Assembly: GCA_977017575.1 (NCBI GenBank)
Contig: CDRNVI010000152.1
Location: 1-64,000 of the forward strand
DNA: 64,000 bases
Direction: 5' to 3'
DNA from: Paramoeba atlantica
Taxonomy: Eukaryota; Discosea
Of this stretch, positions 14,257 through 26,010 are shown piece by piece. Position numbers and translations under genes: made by a program. Positions within the stretch are counted from its first letter, which is position 1, and each line of letters begins with the position of its first letter. The notes under the pieces were generated by a model that was not told the origin of the DNA, searched no databases, and was given only the letters and a program-made list of their open reading frames with translations.

Positions 14257-17200
14257 ATGGCTGAGAGAGGAGTCTCTAGAAAGAAACAGTTGGTGTGTAG
14301 TCATTTGGTGCAGTTTTGTGTGAGAAGGAATGAGAAAAGTTCATGTGGAGTTTTCAGTTCAAAACAAGCCAAAAGTATTCATCAACGTTTACGCCATTAT
14401 TGTCCAGATGAATGTAAGAGGTGTCAAAAAGAACAAGGTTTGAATTCTTTTCCTCTTCTTCGATCTTCAGTTTCAGAGAGTAGTTGGGTGGGTGGGTTTA
14501 AAGTTTCTGTTTGTCTTTTTTCTTTTTGGTGGGTTTGAAAGTGTTGCTATTCTGAAAGAATTTGGTGTTTGGAATTAGAAAGAGCTGCTGCTGCTGTTGA
14601 TCAAACTGCTGAGAGTATGATGGGTATGGGAGCAATTCCTCAAGTTTTTCCACAACAAGGACAACAGGAACAGGTCTTTTTTTTTTGCAAAGAGAAGAGT
14701 CTTTTTATTCTTCAAGTCAAGTTAAGTGATGACACTGCAAGAAAAATAATTTTTGTTTTTTAGACTAGAAGAAGAGGTGGTACCACCTCTGCTTTTTCCA
14801 CCACCACCACCACACTCCCCATTGCTGCTTCCAACAGTACCTTTACCACCACCACCACCACCGCCACTTTTACTCCTCCTGTGACTGCTTCTTGCCATCA
14901 CCGTAGTTCCTCAGATGAGAAATTCCTCCGAACCAACTGGGTGAATGAAGCTGTGGGATCACTTGGTTTTGAAAATCCAACCTCTTTCTTGGCTCAGCTT
15001 TTAAGTGATTGCAACACTTCTCAGATTGTTGAAGTCTTAGAGAAACTCTTTCAGTTGGATGATGGAAATGCAAGAAGGGGGAGGAGTGGTTTTTCTCAGA
15101 AACAACAGATTAGAAACTTTTTTGGACTCCCAAATGATGCACAAGAAGTATCAAAAAAATATCGGTGTATGAAAAAACAGGAAAAGGCAGAGTTTTTTGG
15201 AAGATTGTTTCTAAGATTGGGTCTCACTAGGTATCAGATTCGAGGTCTTAATTCTGAACTGGGTTGGGAATTTTCAGATTGTCAGTTCAAGTATTGGTTC
15301 CAAAAACTAAAAGATCAGATTCCCTTGGAAAAAACAGACCATGGTTGGAGAGTGAATGATGTTGAGGGTGAAGTGAATAGAATGTTTGATGATGATTGGG
15401 AGGGCAACAAGTATCCTCTTTGGGATGAATATGATCGGGTGAACAACAATATGAATCACCAAGAAGAAGCAACTATTGGTGGTGTTGCTAATGCAGAGGA
15501 AAATTTAAAGCTGAAGATGATCTTTTCTGCTGATGGGGGTTCTTTTGATCGAAGGAACAAAGGAGTTGTTGTGAAATTGATACGTGGTGATGAAGAGTGG
15601 TGGGCAAAAGGAACTCGAACTTGGAGAGCAGTCCTCAATTTAAGTTTGGGTGTCTTTGTAATGAAAGAGAGCTTTAAAACCTTTCAAGAAGAGATATCTC
15701 CGATTTATCAGATGATTTACCAGGTAAGTATTTTTTTGTAATGCTTTTAATTTAATTTAATATTAATATTAATATTAATTTAATTTAATTTAATTTTTGA
15801 CTTTTTTAATTTTTTTTTTTAAAAAAAATTAATTTAATTTTTCGTTTGATATTCATTTCATTAATTTTCTTCTCTTTTTTACCTACTTTTTCTTTCCCCT
15901 CTCTCCTCTCTCTTTCTTCTCTTGGGACTCTTTTGTGATTTTTATTAGAAAAAGATTCAGTATTCAGATTTCAAGGAATGAACAATTTCATTCACTGAAA
16001 CACATGACATGTTATGCTCTTCACTTCTTTTTGGTCATGGTGGCAAATCAATATTTCATCACACATCAAAAAGGCCTTGTTGGCGTTGTAACATTGTTCG
16101 AGATAAGGATGATAGAGGGCTTTGGGATGATCATACAAAGGTTTGCAGCTTCTTCCAAATTTTATTAAAATAATTTACTCCATAAAAATGAATAAGAAAA
16201 TAAAAGAAGAAAAATTTCAAAAATAATTAAGAAAAAAAAAATAATTTCAACTAAAAAAAATAATTTTGTTTTTACTAACATCCACCCCCCACCCATATTT
16301 TTTTGTCAGCATCACTTTTGGGATAATCAATTTGGTGGTTATAGTATCTTTGAAAGTTTTGCTGAGGCTGATGATGAACTGGCAATTAATCTTGTTGGTA
16401 ACTTGGATCAAAAACATACATGGTGAACTTTAGAACAAAAAAAAAGCGATTTTCAATTGGTTCAGGGCTGGGAGGGATCCAAGAACAGTCTTGCAAAATT
16501 TATGAATCAAATGGGAATGAGAAATCCTCCAATAACTCCATCGCAACCATGGGACCACAACTTGGACTTGATCCACTTTGTTGAAGGGACTTGTAGAAAT
16601 GTTGTTAAACTTTTTGTGATGGATGTTTCTCTGTGTAAGTTAAAAAAAGAATATTTTGAAAATAATACTTTTGAAAAGAATAAAATTCTCATTGAAAAAG
16701 AAAATAGATTCACCTCATGATTTAACGATTTGAATTGCTTTTTATCTCATTGGAGGAGTGAAAATTCCAGATCCATCACAAAAGGTATTCAACCTTTGGG
16801 AGAGAATCAAAAAAGTAAGACCTAGTTACGTTCAATGGATCAAGATTTTAAGGGGTTTTCCCAATAAAACTGGTTGGTTTATTCTTCTCTTCTTTCTTTG
16901 ATATCTTCTTCATTTTTAAAATTTTATAAATAATTATAATAAAAAAAAAATAATATTTTTTGAAATACTTTTTTTTTTTTTTGAATATCTTAATTATTAC
17001 ATTCTCTCTCTTTATTTTTCTACAACTGACAATATATTTTTGTTTTCAAAAAAAATCATTTATTTTAGCCTGAAAAGGAGCTGTTGATTTTCTTTATGAT
17101 GAATATTTTATTAAATTAGCTGAATGGATGGATTCAAATCTCCAAAGTGAAAAAGTCAAAAGCATTTCACATGAACAAGAGGAACCAGAAGTCCTTCCTT

Positions 17201-20200
17201 TTTCGGCGTTTAATGCAGCTTTGTTGAATGCAAAAGGTTGATTTACTATTTCTTGTTTTTTCCAAACAAACAAAAACTCTCTTTTTTTGATCAAATAATT
17301 TTATTCAGAAAAAAAAAATTTCAAAAGTTTTTTCATAATTTTTGTTATTCAGATTTTGATTTATCGATCATCGATGTTTTAATTGGAGATTCAGAACGAG
17401 ACACATTTGAACCAGAATATGAGTTTCTAACGTTGACTTATGACATTCTCCAAATGGCTTCAGCCCCATATCAACTCTCTCATCAGAAGATCAATATTGT
17501 TCGAAAGGCTTCCCTTCTTTGGGGAAGAAAATATAACGAATGTAATTTCTCCCCTCTTTATTGGGCTCCTTATTTACATACCCTCCATGATCACCTTCAT
17601 TGGGAGTTATTGAGGTTTGTTTTTTCTTTATTATTTTTGTGGTGTTGAAATTTTTTAAAAATGATGGTTCATAATATCCATCCTTCTTTTTTGATTTTCA
17701 GTTTTTCTGCAATACAGAATAAAGTCACTCCCCTCTGACATACACAACACAGATACCCTCTTCCACGAAGAGCAGGATTTGCAATTGAAGGAGCCATTCT
17801 TGCAGCTCGTTCTCATTGTTGGGCCCAAAAGCCATTTGGAGGTAGACATAGGCAAGGAGTGAGCAGTCAAGAGAAAGGAACTTTTTCAATCCAAATGAAT
17901 GCCTTGATCAAAGGGATGATGGAGCGAAGTGAGGCATTGAGATCAGAGAAAAAACTTGAAAACAGAGCAAGCAAAATAAGTGCAAATGAACCTTCTCGAC
18001 TTATTCGTGAGGTATTTTTTGTTGACCCTTTTTTCCCCCAAATTTGTTGTTTTCTGAAAATTTCAAATTATTTTTTTTTAAAATAAAATATGAAAACTCA
18101 AAAGCAGATTTCTAATAATTCTTTCCTTCTACCAAAATCAGGGTCACTCCTCAAAACTTGTTCCCTCTGGTTCTTCAAAGCAACCCCCCCTCCTCAAAAG
18201 AACAAAATTACCTAATTCTGTTGCCTGCAAATCAGCTTATCAGTATGCTTCTTTGTGTTGCCAGCCCCTTCAGGATACTTTGGATCCAATAACAAATTAT
18301 CAATCCTCTTCTCATCGTCACAACATCCGCTCTTTCAACCCTTCATCACACTACATGTCTTCCCAAACCACTCCAATTAACCTCTCTTCCCCTTCCCCTT
18401 CCCCTTCCCCTTCCCCTTCCTCTTCCCCTTCCCCTTCCCCTCCCCCTTTCCTTTCTTCTCTTTCTCAATCACCAGGAAAAAATTCTCAATTTTCTTTTTC
18501 CTATTCTTCCTTTCCTCTACCATCCCAAACATCCCAAAGTAATTTCTCTTCTTCCACTCATCTCTCAGGAAGTCCCTGTTCTTCACAGTCTTCTTTTCCT
18601 TCTCTTTCTGGTTCTTGTCCTTCTCCTTCTCTTTCTCCTTCTCCTTCTCACCAACCCTATACATCTTGGCCAACCATGTGTCAATCATCTCAATCATCCC
18701 AACAATCCTGTATGGGAAGATTTTCTCTTTCTCCTCAGCAGCCTTCTCCTTCTCCTTCTCCTCCTCTTTCTTGCCCTTCTGTTTCTCCTTTTTCTTCTTT
18801 TCCTTCTCGCCAATCCTCTCATCAACCACTGCCTTTTCCTTCTCCAACTCCTTCTTCCCAAACCACATCCCCACATCCCCATGTTTCTTTCAGGGAGTTT
18901 CCCTTTTCTTTTTCCCCGTCTTTTGCATTTGCGACTCCCTCTCCCCCCCCATCATCAACCCCCAAAATGGTGGGTAATTTCTCATCTTCATTTACTCATT
19001 TCCCAGTTCATTCTCATCATCCTTCTTTCTCTCCAAGTTCTCGTTTTTCACACTCACCATCTTCTTCATCTCCCTTATTGCCTTTTTCTCCTCAGTCATC
19101 TTCTTCTCTTTCTTTTTCTCTTTGTTCTCCTTTCTCTTCTCCTTCTATTTCTCATTGTTCTTCTTCTTTCTCTTTTTCTCCTTCTCCTTCTCCCCCTCCA
19201 CCCTCTCTTTCTTCTTTCTCTCCTTTTGCTCCTTCCACTCCTTTCTCAGGAAGTTCCAGGAACTCTTCACACTCTTCTTTTCCTTCTCTATCTTCTACTT
19301 CTCGCCCCTTCTCCTCTCCCTGTTCTTCTCCTTATTTCTCTCCTCTTCTCTCTTCTCCCTCTCCTTCATCCTCTCCCTCTTCCTCTCCCCTTCTCTCTCC
19401 CTCCCTCTCCCCCTCTTCCTCTCCCTTTTCCTCTTCCTCTCCTCTTTCCTCTCTCTCAGTGAGAAATGCTCTTAAACTCGTTGAAATAAACGAACACCAA
19501 GCATTTCTTGCTTTGGAGCAAGAATATGCGCACATGATGACAGAAATACTCCCAAAGGTTTTTGTGATTTTTTTTCTTTCTCATTGAGAGGAATGTTTCA
19601 TTTTTTCATTTTTAGATTGATGAAGAAATTGAAGCTGGCCATTGGGACCCAATGGCTCGGGTTCAATGTATTCAAAAGATCAAAAAGCTGTCTTCTGCAA
19701 AATCAAACACCATCTACAATCATCTGATTTCTAATGCTATTCTTGTGCAAAATATGTGGTTCTTAGAGTTCCCAAACTAGGAAAAGATGAAGAAAGCAAA
19801 AAAATGGTTGAAGGAGACCGAAGTACCAATGAAAGACAACCTCAAGAATGTTTTGATTCCTGGTAAATGGGTGGAGGAGGAAGTTTGTTTTTTTTTCTTT
19901 TCTTATTTTTCATTATTTTATCATTGTTTTTATCATCTCATACCCAATATTTAGGTGGTTTCTTGGTACTGTCAGAGTTTGAAATCCCGTTTTGTAGGAG
20001 CTCTCTTGGGATCTTTTCTTTTGGATCCACAAGTAAAAACTGATCAAAAACTCTCAAATCTTAGTCAAGTATTTTTTTTTCAAAAAATTTTTTTCAGAAA
20101 TTAGAAAAAAGATTGGCAGCCAGAACATTTTTTTACCTATCAGTAATTTTCATTTTTCAGGTGATGATTTGGCAAAAAACAGGTTTTTATTGCATTTGTA

Positions 20201-20868
20201 ACCCAGGAAATCACTGGGTTGTGATTGATGGAAAAATCGATGAGGCAAACAGAAAGGTTGAATTAACACTGTATGACAGTCTGAAGCAACAGCAAACAAA
20301 TGACAAACCTCTCCAAGGTTTTTTGTGTTTTTTTTGTTCTTCTTTCCCTTTATTCTTCCAGTTACTGAAACTTTTTTATTTTTTTTTAATATTTTCAACA
20401 AAGATATTCAAGCTCTTTTAGAAAAACATTTTCAGGAAAGGTCTGAAGATAAGTTATCATTTCAAAGAAAAATTGCAAGTAAGGGGCCTGACCAGCAACA
20501 GGTTTTTTTTCTTGACTACCTGAATATAGATGGAGAATCTCTTGATTGTTATGTTTTATTTTTCATCCAAAACTGATTTCTTTCATTTTTTCTTTCAGAA
20601 TGTCACAGAGTGTGGTGTTTTGGCTTTATTTACATTCTATTGTCTTACTCAGTCATATCCTCTGACTTTTACCCTTGCTGATTGTCCTGATATTCGTGAA
20701 CATATTTTCTACAGAGTTTATGAGGAACTTCTTCCAGGTCAAACAGAAAAAAGGAAAAGGATGGATGAAGAGCGATTAAATGAACCAAGAAGTACTGGAG
20801 TTCAAAGATCGAGAAGAAGCCAGCTGGCAACAAAGAGAAGGAAAACAACAAATCCATGGATTTGATAA
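14257..20868 (+). CDS. probable DDE transposase fused to Ser/Pro linker and Ulp1-like cysteine protease (15 exons)
   Basis: Exons: 14257-14437, 14579-14673, 14764-15723, 15949-16140, 16310-16634, 16708-16872, 17069-17236, 17353-17614, 17702-18011, 18142-19557, 19616-19882, 19955-20068, 20098-20317, 20404-20501, 20599-20868. All phases agree, giving about 1,680 codons. The N-terminus has a Cys/His cluster (CSHLVQFC ... HYCPDECKRC). A transposase-like core follows: SADGG near residue 349, PCWRCN, LDLIHFVEG and FAIEGAILAAR, taken (inference) as D, D and E. A Ser/Pro tract (18,364-19,461) comes next. The end is a Ulp1/C48 protease with His in GNHWVV (codon 20,212), Asp in LYDS, and Gln and Cys in QNVTECGV (Cys codon 20,611). 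In-frame TGAs lie at 15,979, 16,424, 16,731, 17,071 and 17,736, and a TAG at 19,778, so this copy is probably inactivated. The C-terminal tail is basic. Confidence 0.7.
18364..19461 (+). repeat. coding polypyrimidine low-complexity tract (Ser/Pro-rich linker)
   Basis: About 1.1 kb of CCTTCT/CTTCCC-type sequence inside exon 10 of the transposase-protease gene. In frame it reads mostly SPSPS, SSFPS and similar, with no stop over more than 360 codons. It joins the transposase part to the Ulp1 part and would be disordered. The opposite strand and other frames are also open because of the composition, and are not genes. Confidence 0.85.
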
Positions 20869-20941
20869 TAAAAAATTACATTTCTTAAGAATTGCTCTTC
20901 TTCTTATCCCTTTCAAGTATTTTTTCTTTTCTTCTTTTCTT

Positions 20942-20964
20942 GGGGGGGGGGGGGGGGGGGGGGG
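20942..20964 (+). repeat. run of 23 G between convergent genes
   Basis: An uninterrupted G23 tract lies about 75 nt past the stop of the transposase-protease gene and 130 nt before the stop of the dioxygenase gene. It could form G-quadruplexes on one strand. Exact length may be affected by sequencing. Confidence 0.9.
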
Positions 20965-20968
20965 AACC

Positions 20969-20999
20969 TGTAGACAATAAAATTTTTGGATTGTCTACA
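20969..20999. terminator. perfect 10-bp hairpin between convergent genes
   Basis: TGTAGACAAT (20,969-20,978) pairs with ATTGTCTACA (20,990-20,999) across an 11-nt loop containing AAAATTTTTGG. It is directly beside the G23 run in the gap between two convergent genes, where it may help end or process both transcripts, or be a recombination site. Role inferred from position. Confidence 0.4.
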
Positions 21000-21094
21000 A
21001 GTCAGATTTTTTTCTCTTAATAAATTTGGTCCCCCACTCAACCCTCTCAACTTAAACTTCAGTTTTTCAAGACTGTTTTTTTATTTACTAAGTT

Positions 21095-22015
21095 TTATTT
21101 ATTTTTTACAGCTTTTTTTTTCTCAGACTTTTTTGCTTTTTTTGGGGTTGTTCATGACTCCATTGTTTCTCTTACCATTTCACGCTTTGGGATTTTGCAT
21201 GCCCGCAAATAAGAACGATGGATAATGAAAAGACCAACCATTCGATCATCTTCAGAAGGGCTTGATGGATCTTCTTCACCATAATACCCACGAGTTCTGT
21301 GACATAACTGGTCAGTATCCAAAAGGAGAACATCCCCAATTCGAAGACCAAAAGCAATATCCAAACCACCAATCTCCAGTCCACCAACTTGATGTTTCCC
21401 AATATGGATCATAACTAAGACAGAGAGAAAATCATTTTGGTCATAATGCATTTTGGCTGATCCTGCAGGGCACATGAATAAATGGAACATCCCAAACTGT
21501 CCCTCAACATCGATTAATCCGTGTTTTTCCAGACAATTCCAAACATCAGGATGATACTTTTCCACCAATCCGGAAAGCTGCTTCCCAATTGATGTCAGAA
21601 CAGAATCGAGAACTTTTTCGACTTCGACCTCGTAGTGGCCTCCTTTTCCAGCAGGATGAAAGGTATAATGTCCTTGTTGGGTCCATCCACCACAAAACAT
21701 AAAAGCTCTCTCCCCTCTTTTTTTGTCAACTGAAGAGTCCCAATGTGTCTCTTGGCATGACAGCAAAGCTACTTGGAATTGTTTCATTTCTTCCTCAGTG
21801 AAAACCGATTTGAGGTAGTGTCCACGATAGCACTCCGTAACACGAGAATTTTTTTGGCGTTGGACCTCGAGGTACACAGACTCATTAATTATGAGACAGT
21901 GCTTCGAATGTTCCCAGTTTGGTTTTGTGGTTGCTTTCAGAGTTTTGTTCACAACTCTGAGTCCACAGCCTCTCTTTCTTTTTTTCGGCTCAGGATCATC
22001 AGGGTTTGAGGCCAT
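21095..22015 (-). CDS. TET/JBP-family-like 2-oxoglutarate/Fe(II) dioxygenase
   Basis: Start ATG at 22,015 (MASNPDDPEPKKRKRG), giving 287 residues to a TGA at 21,152, or 306 if TGA is read through to TAA at 21,095; the extension is lysine-rich (TTPKKAKKSEKKKAVKNK). A basic N-terminus suggests nuclear import. The double-stranded beta-helix signature is visible: HYD (first His and Asp of the iron site, about 21,440-21,450), then GGLEIGGLDIAFGLRIGD, then LCHRTRG (second His, about 21,300), then RMVGLFIIHR, whose Arg fits 2-oxoglutarate binding. This order and the GG..L......GD spacing match fungal TET/JBP proteins, which oxidise 5-methylcytosine or thymine in DNA. It is convergent with the transposase-protease gene in the same CpG-retaining block. 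Other nucleic-acid dioxygenases of this fold cannot be excluded. Confidence 0.72.
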
Positions 22016-22479
22016 TTTACGAGGTTGTTGTTTTGTACAAAAAAGGTTCCCAGTATTAAGCGGGCGCTGGTGAATCTCTTTTACAACTTCCACAACTCAA
22101 AAGAAACTGTTCTGAAAAGAAAAAGGAGGGGGAAAAAGAAAAAAAGAACCATGACGCAGAAAACCGTGTCGTGGAAAAAAAATTTTTCACAAGTTTTTTT
22201 TTGATGCTCTAAAAGGAAGCTTAGCACAGAAGCTTTTTTTTAAAGAGCTTTGAAAGGAACATAATCCATCTCTTCAAGCTAGTGAAAACAAATGCACCCC
22301 ATTCCTGTTTTCTCATTCCCCGAAAACGATGTCACAGAACTGGCAAGAATGGGGGCTAATTAAATCAGGGCTGTGAAAAAAAATAATTGTTTGTCTTTCA
22401 TTTCTTTCATCACCTTGAAAAAACTCCGCATTGCAGAAAGTCATTCTTGACCTTTTCAGACTTTTTGTTTCTGGAAAAG

Positions 22480-23040
22480 TCAATAGCAGGCAACAGAATA
22501 CTACCCTGCAATGAATTTTAACCCAAAGTGATTTAGCAGCCAGGTTACATATTCACAAAGGACTTTCTCAACAATATAGATTGCTTGAGGGGGGCATTCA
22601 GACTTTTGAGAATATGAAGGAGTGCATCACAATTCACATAATCATATGCCTTGCAAAAGTCTGTTTGGAGGAGAGTCACATCTTTTCCCTCTGCCAAAGC
22701 TTTGTAAAAAGAGTTATATACTGATTCTACTGCTTCATTAATTGATCTCCTGAAAATTCATAATTTCACCTGCTTGTTGAATTAATTTTACTCACATATC
22801 AAAGTACTTCTCTTGTGTTGCCTTATACAAAAAGAAGGGAATACCATCAGGTCCTGTGCTGGTGTTGTTGGTTCTCTGAAGTAGTTTATCAACTTTCTTC
22901 CTATCCACATCATGTTTCTCAACTGGAAGGAAATGAGGTTGGTGGTCAGCAATCAGTTCATCAAGAGAATCTTTGTTATATGGTCTTTCTGTGCTGAGAA
23001 AACCCTCTCAAAAATCCTTAATTGCTTTTTTAACCACATT
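22480..23040 (-). mobile_element. LINE relic, N-terminal half of reverse transcriptase
   Basis: Minus-strand translation shows STGPDGIPFFLYK (the LINE GPDGIP motif), then after a frame change QTDFCKAYDYVN (motif A with the catalytic Asp), then LLHILKSLNAPLKQSILL. A TGA interrupts at 22,792 and other stops follow. No CpG. The remaining RT motifs are on the same strand at 12,129-13,220, on the other side of the composite element. Confidence 0.8.
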
Positions 23041-23154
23041 ATCATTATGAGAGATCACCCCATCCATGATTACATGTTGTTTTTAACAAAAAGATGAAGA
23101 CCATCTTTGCTTCAAGTTAACAGCTCTGTCAGGTCTGTTTGAATGAGTGTATAG

Positions 23155-23383
23155 TGGTATGGTTCTACAAATTGACTTCTAGTTGAATGTTTGTTCAAAA
23201 AGAAACCATATTTTTTTGGAAATGAACATCATATAATTGGTTGAAGGGAGACTAGAGTGATATTTTTTCTTGAAATTGTCAAGGGAAAGTTCCATCCTCT
23301 TGAAATTCCTGAAATGGGCTTGTTCAAGTTTCAACCTCTATCAGGTTTTGGAGTGAAAACTGTTGGTTTAATGCTTTACATGA
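23155..23383 (+). mobile_element. piggyBac transposase relic fragment
   Basis: Nucleotides 23,155-23,380 align closely with the reverse complement of 27,110-27,330 in the larger piggyBac element; shared words include ATGTTTGTTCA, GAAATTGT and AAAACTGTTGGTTTAATGCTT. Reading frames are broken and there is no CpG, so it is an older copy. It ends exactly where a second dispersed repeat begins (23,384). Confidence 0.75.
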
Positions 23384-23722
23384 GAGTGAGCTTAAGCTGC
23401 ACTTGCAATCATAGTGTTTTTAGAATTGAAGTGACTTCAAATATTTCTTTTGAGCTTTTAAAAAAAAATCTGATGTTATATCCATATGTTCACTCTTGTG
23501 GTCTCTTTTCTGATTTGTTTGTTTTTTGGTTGAATGAAGATGGTAAAGGTTGAAGAAATGGAACAAAAAAGAAAAAGAAAAAGGAAAAAAAGTGTGTGTT
23601 TATTATTCTTTTGATGATTAAATTGTTTGATTTGAAAGAAAAGGTTATGCATAGAAGTTGAAGGTGATGATGTTGTGAAAGGGAAAAAAAGAACCTGTTT
23701 TGTCAATTGATCCAAATAGAAA
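23384..23722 (+). repeat. dispersed repeat, copy 1 (second copy at 46,822)
   Basis: About 335 bp matching 46,822-47,160, starting at GTGAGCTTAAGCTGCACTT and ending at TTGATCCAAATAGAAA. Both copies include CACTCTTGTGGTCTC and GGTTGAATGA. Identity is high by eye. Probably a non-autonomous element. Confidence 0.75.
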
Positions 23723-26010
23723 CTCTTTCACTAGAGACTCCCATTCCTGGATGTATTCTCAGTGATTTTGACTTGACACTGATTGTTTGAAGAAACTCTG
23801 ATTCAAGTTCTTCTTCTTCTTCTTTATTGTCTGGGTCAATGCAACCTGATGTAAGCTCATGAAGAAAACACTGATCACAGTAGTCTTCAGTGTCTTTGGC
23901 TGAACATTGGAAAACTTTTGAAAGTGAAAGGAATTGGCCAAAGACACAACACTTGGTCCTCCCTCATCTCAACTTATGGCAACATATAGCTTTTGAAATG
24001 TTCTCAAGTAATTGCATGAACCTGGTCCAGTGGTTTGCTCAATCTGACCAAACCCCTCCACCACCCAAAAGGAAAAGAGAAGAGGAAATTGACCTCCAAG
24101 CAGCAAAGAAGCAAATGCTGACACAACTCAATGAAATGATTGAGAATTGTAAGGACCTTAATGAACTCAAAAGAAAATTGGACAAACAAAAATGATCCAA
24201 CTGTTACTGTTCATCATAAGCAAGATAACAGTTTCACTCTCATCATTGGAGATCTGGAAAGAGATTTATTTTGAAACTTTGCTCCCCTGCTCAAACCAAA
24301 CAAGAATTATCAGAAAACATGAGTCAACTTGCTTCCTCAACAAACAGTCATCATTTTAGGTCTGAGGTGTTGCATGGGTCAACTTGTTCTCCAGTGTACA
24401 CTCCAAGAGCCCACATCACTCAAGGCTTCAGCATTGGCCAAAACACTGAGTATGCAATTGATAGGTCAACTTTGTATAAGACATTTATTAATGCATCAAT
24501 GGGTCAACTTTCAATTTCAGTTTCAAACACCAGGCCACTCAAGTGGTGATGCTCTCACTGAACCTTATCTGGAATGGAGGAGGATGTTGAGTGCACACAC
24601 CCATGCCAAAACCAAATGTAGGGCACAAAAGAGTCACCCAAAAGATTAATGCTTTATCTGAGCAAGACTTAGTTTGAATAACTGATGAATAAACTCCTAA
24701 GAAGAGGGGTAAGGACAAGCAGAGATATTGGAGAGGAAACAAAGCAATAGACCTGAATTGAACAAATGGCTGATTCATTTTGTAAACAAATGAGAAATCT
24801 TCTCTTGAATGGAATATTACCAGAATCAAAAATAGAAGCAAAGAATAATCAATTTTGAATTTCCAATCCTGTGTCCACAAGTTCATCTTGCATGATCTGA
24901 CATCTTTAAAGTAAATTAAAAACCAAAGGAGAAGAAGGCAAAGAAGAAAGAAGGGGTAAGACAAGAGTGGATGAGGGGCAAAATGGGGCACACAGGAGAT
25001 GGACAAAAAGCACACACATCATCAGAAGGAATGCAATATCTCAAAAGATACCCTTGATTGAAGAATCTGAGCACTTTTTGCACCTAAAAAGCACTCTTGT
25101 ACCTCATCATTATAGTCACCATGATCAAATTCATGCAACATGGTGTGGAAGACCAGCTTGTGGAATTAATGAGGGGAATAGGGAGAAATGGAGAAAGAGA
25201 ATTTAGGACTTGAGAAAGAAATAAAAGAGAGAGAGAGACACATGAGAATGGAAAGGATGAGAAAGTGAAATTTGATTTAGGAGAAATCTTCAATCCTATC
25301 AACAAGAACAGAAGAAAATGATTCTCTAACACCAACTTTAGGAAATCCAAGGATCTTGAGAGGTGGACATTATCAAATAAGGAGGTTCAAGGAGATTTCA
25401 AAGAAAGTGATGAAGAAATATAAACCCAAGAGGAGCAGACTAGTAATGCCAATCAGCTCAGTTGGCCAAAAGGATGAATATTTCCCCCCTTGATAAGGGT
25501 CACTGAGATCCTTAGGGGATGCAAGGGGGGGTCTGAATATTGAGACCTTTTGTCAAGCCACCTTTTGGGCAGTTAAGAGGAAGCAGCCAAGAACCTATTT
25601 GAATGTTGAATTGGCCCAATTGGTTCAGATTGCAATCAGAAAGAAAAGAAGATGGAAGATTGAGATCAAGATAAATAAGGGGGGGGGTTTTGGAGTTGGC
25701 TTGAGAAACTCTACTCCAAAAGGGGAAGAGACCAAAACCAAGGATAATCAAGAAGGATAAACAATGGAAAAGAAGGCCAGAGAAAGTACTCAAGAAGTAT
25801 GCAAAGGAACAGGACAAAGAGGAGACTTCACCAACAGCAGCATTTCCACCCTTTTTGTACCAAAGAGAAAGATTGATCTGAAATATGTGAACCACACAGC
25901 ACAAAAACTGTGAGACTCTGGGAAAAATGTTTCACCATCTTCCAAAAGAAAAGAAAAAACCAGAAAAAAAGAAAAAACCAGAAAAACCAGAAAAAAAACA
26001 AATAAAATTG
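23723..26010. other. CpG-free sequence without a recognised gene
   Basis: About 2.3 kb with no CpG. Several short open stretches exist; the most protein-like is on the plus strand from an ATG at 23,998 to TGA at 24,193 (or TAA at 24,217): a proline/lysine patch (PPPPKRKREEE) followed by a likely coiled coil. Another is open at 24,271-24,549. None is recognised; probably decayed mobile elements. Purine-rich, low-complexity patches lie at 25,900-26,000. Confidence 0.4.

Larger units (their letters stand above)
13221..22430. mobile_element. composite DNA element: unknown gene, transposase-Ulp1 gene and TET/JBP-like gene
   Basis: A block of about 9.2 kb rich in CpG sits in sequence without any CpG: the first CpG is at 13,222 and the last at 22,427. 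It interrupts a LINE whose two halves flank it. It holds two plus-strand genes (13,406-14,093 and 14,257-20,868) and one convergent minus-strand gene (21,095-22,015). Known parallel: in fungi, TET/JBP genes lie next to KDZ-type (Kyakuja-Dileera-Zisupton) transposase genes. I could not find terminal inverted repeats or a target duplication by eye, and I do not see the usual KDZ transposase signature, so the superfamily is unsettled. The edges are inferred from CpG content and the LINE break. Confidence 0.65.

Noticed and set aside
18377..19535. Long frames on both strands within 18.4-19.5 kb other than the Ser/Pro frame
   Set aside because: They arise from the simple pyrimidine repeats; only one frame joins flanking exons in phase.
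13221..22430. Firm assignment of the large element to the KDZ superfamily
   Set aside because: The TET/JBP neighbour suggests it, but the expected transposase signature and terminal repeats were not seen.
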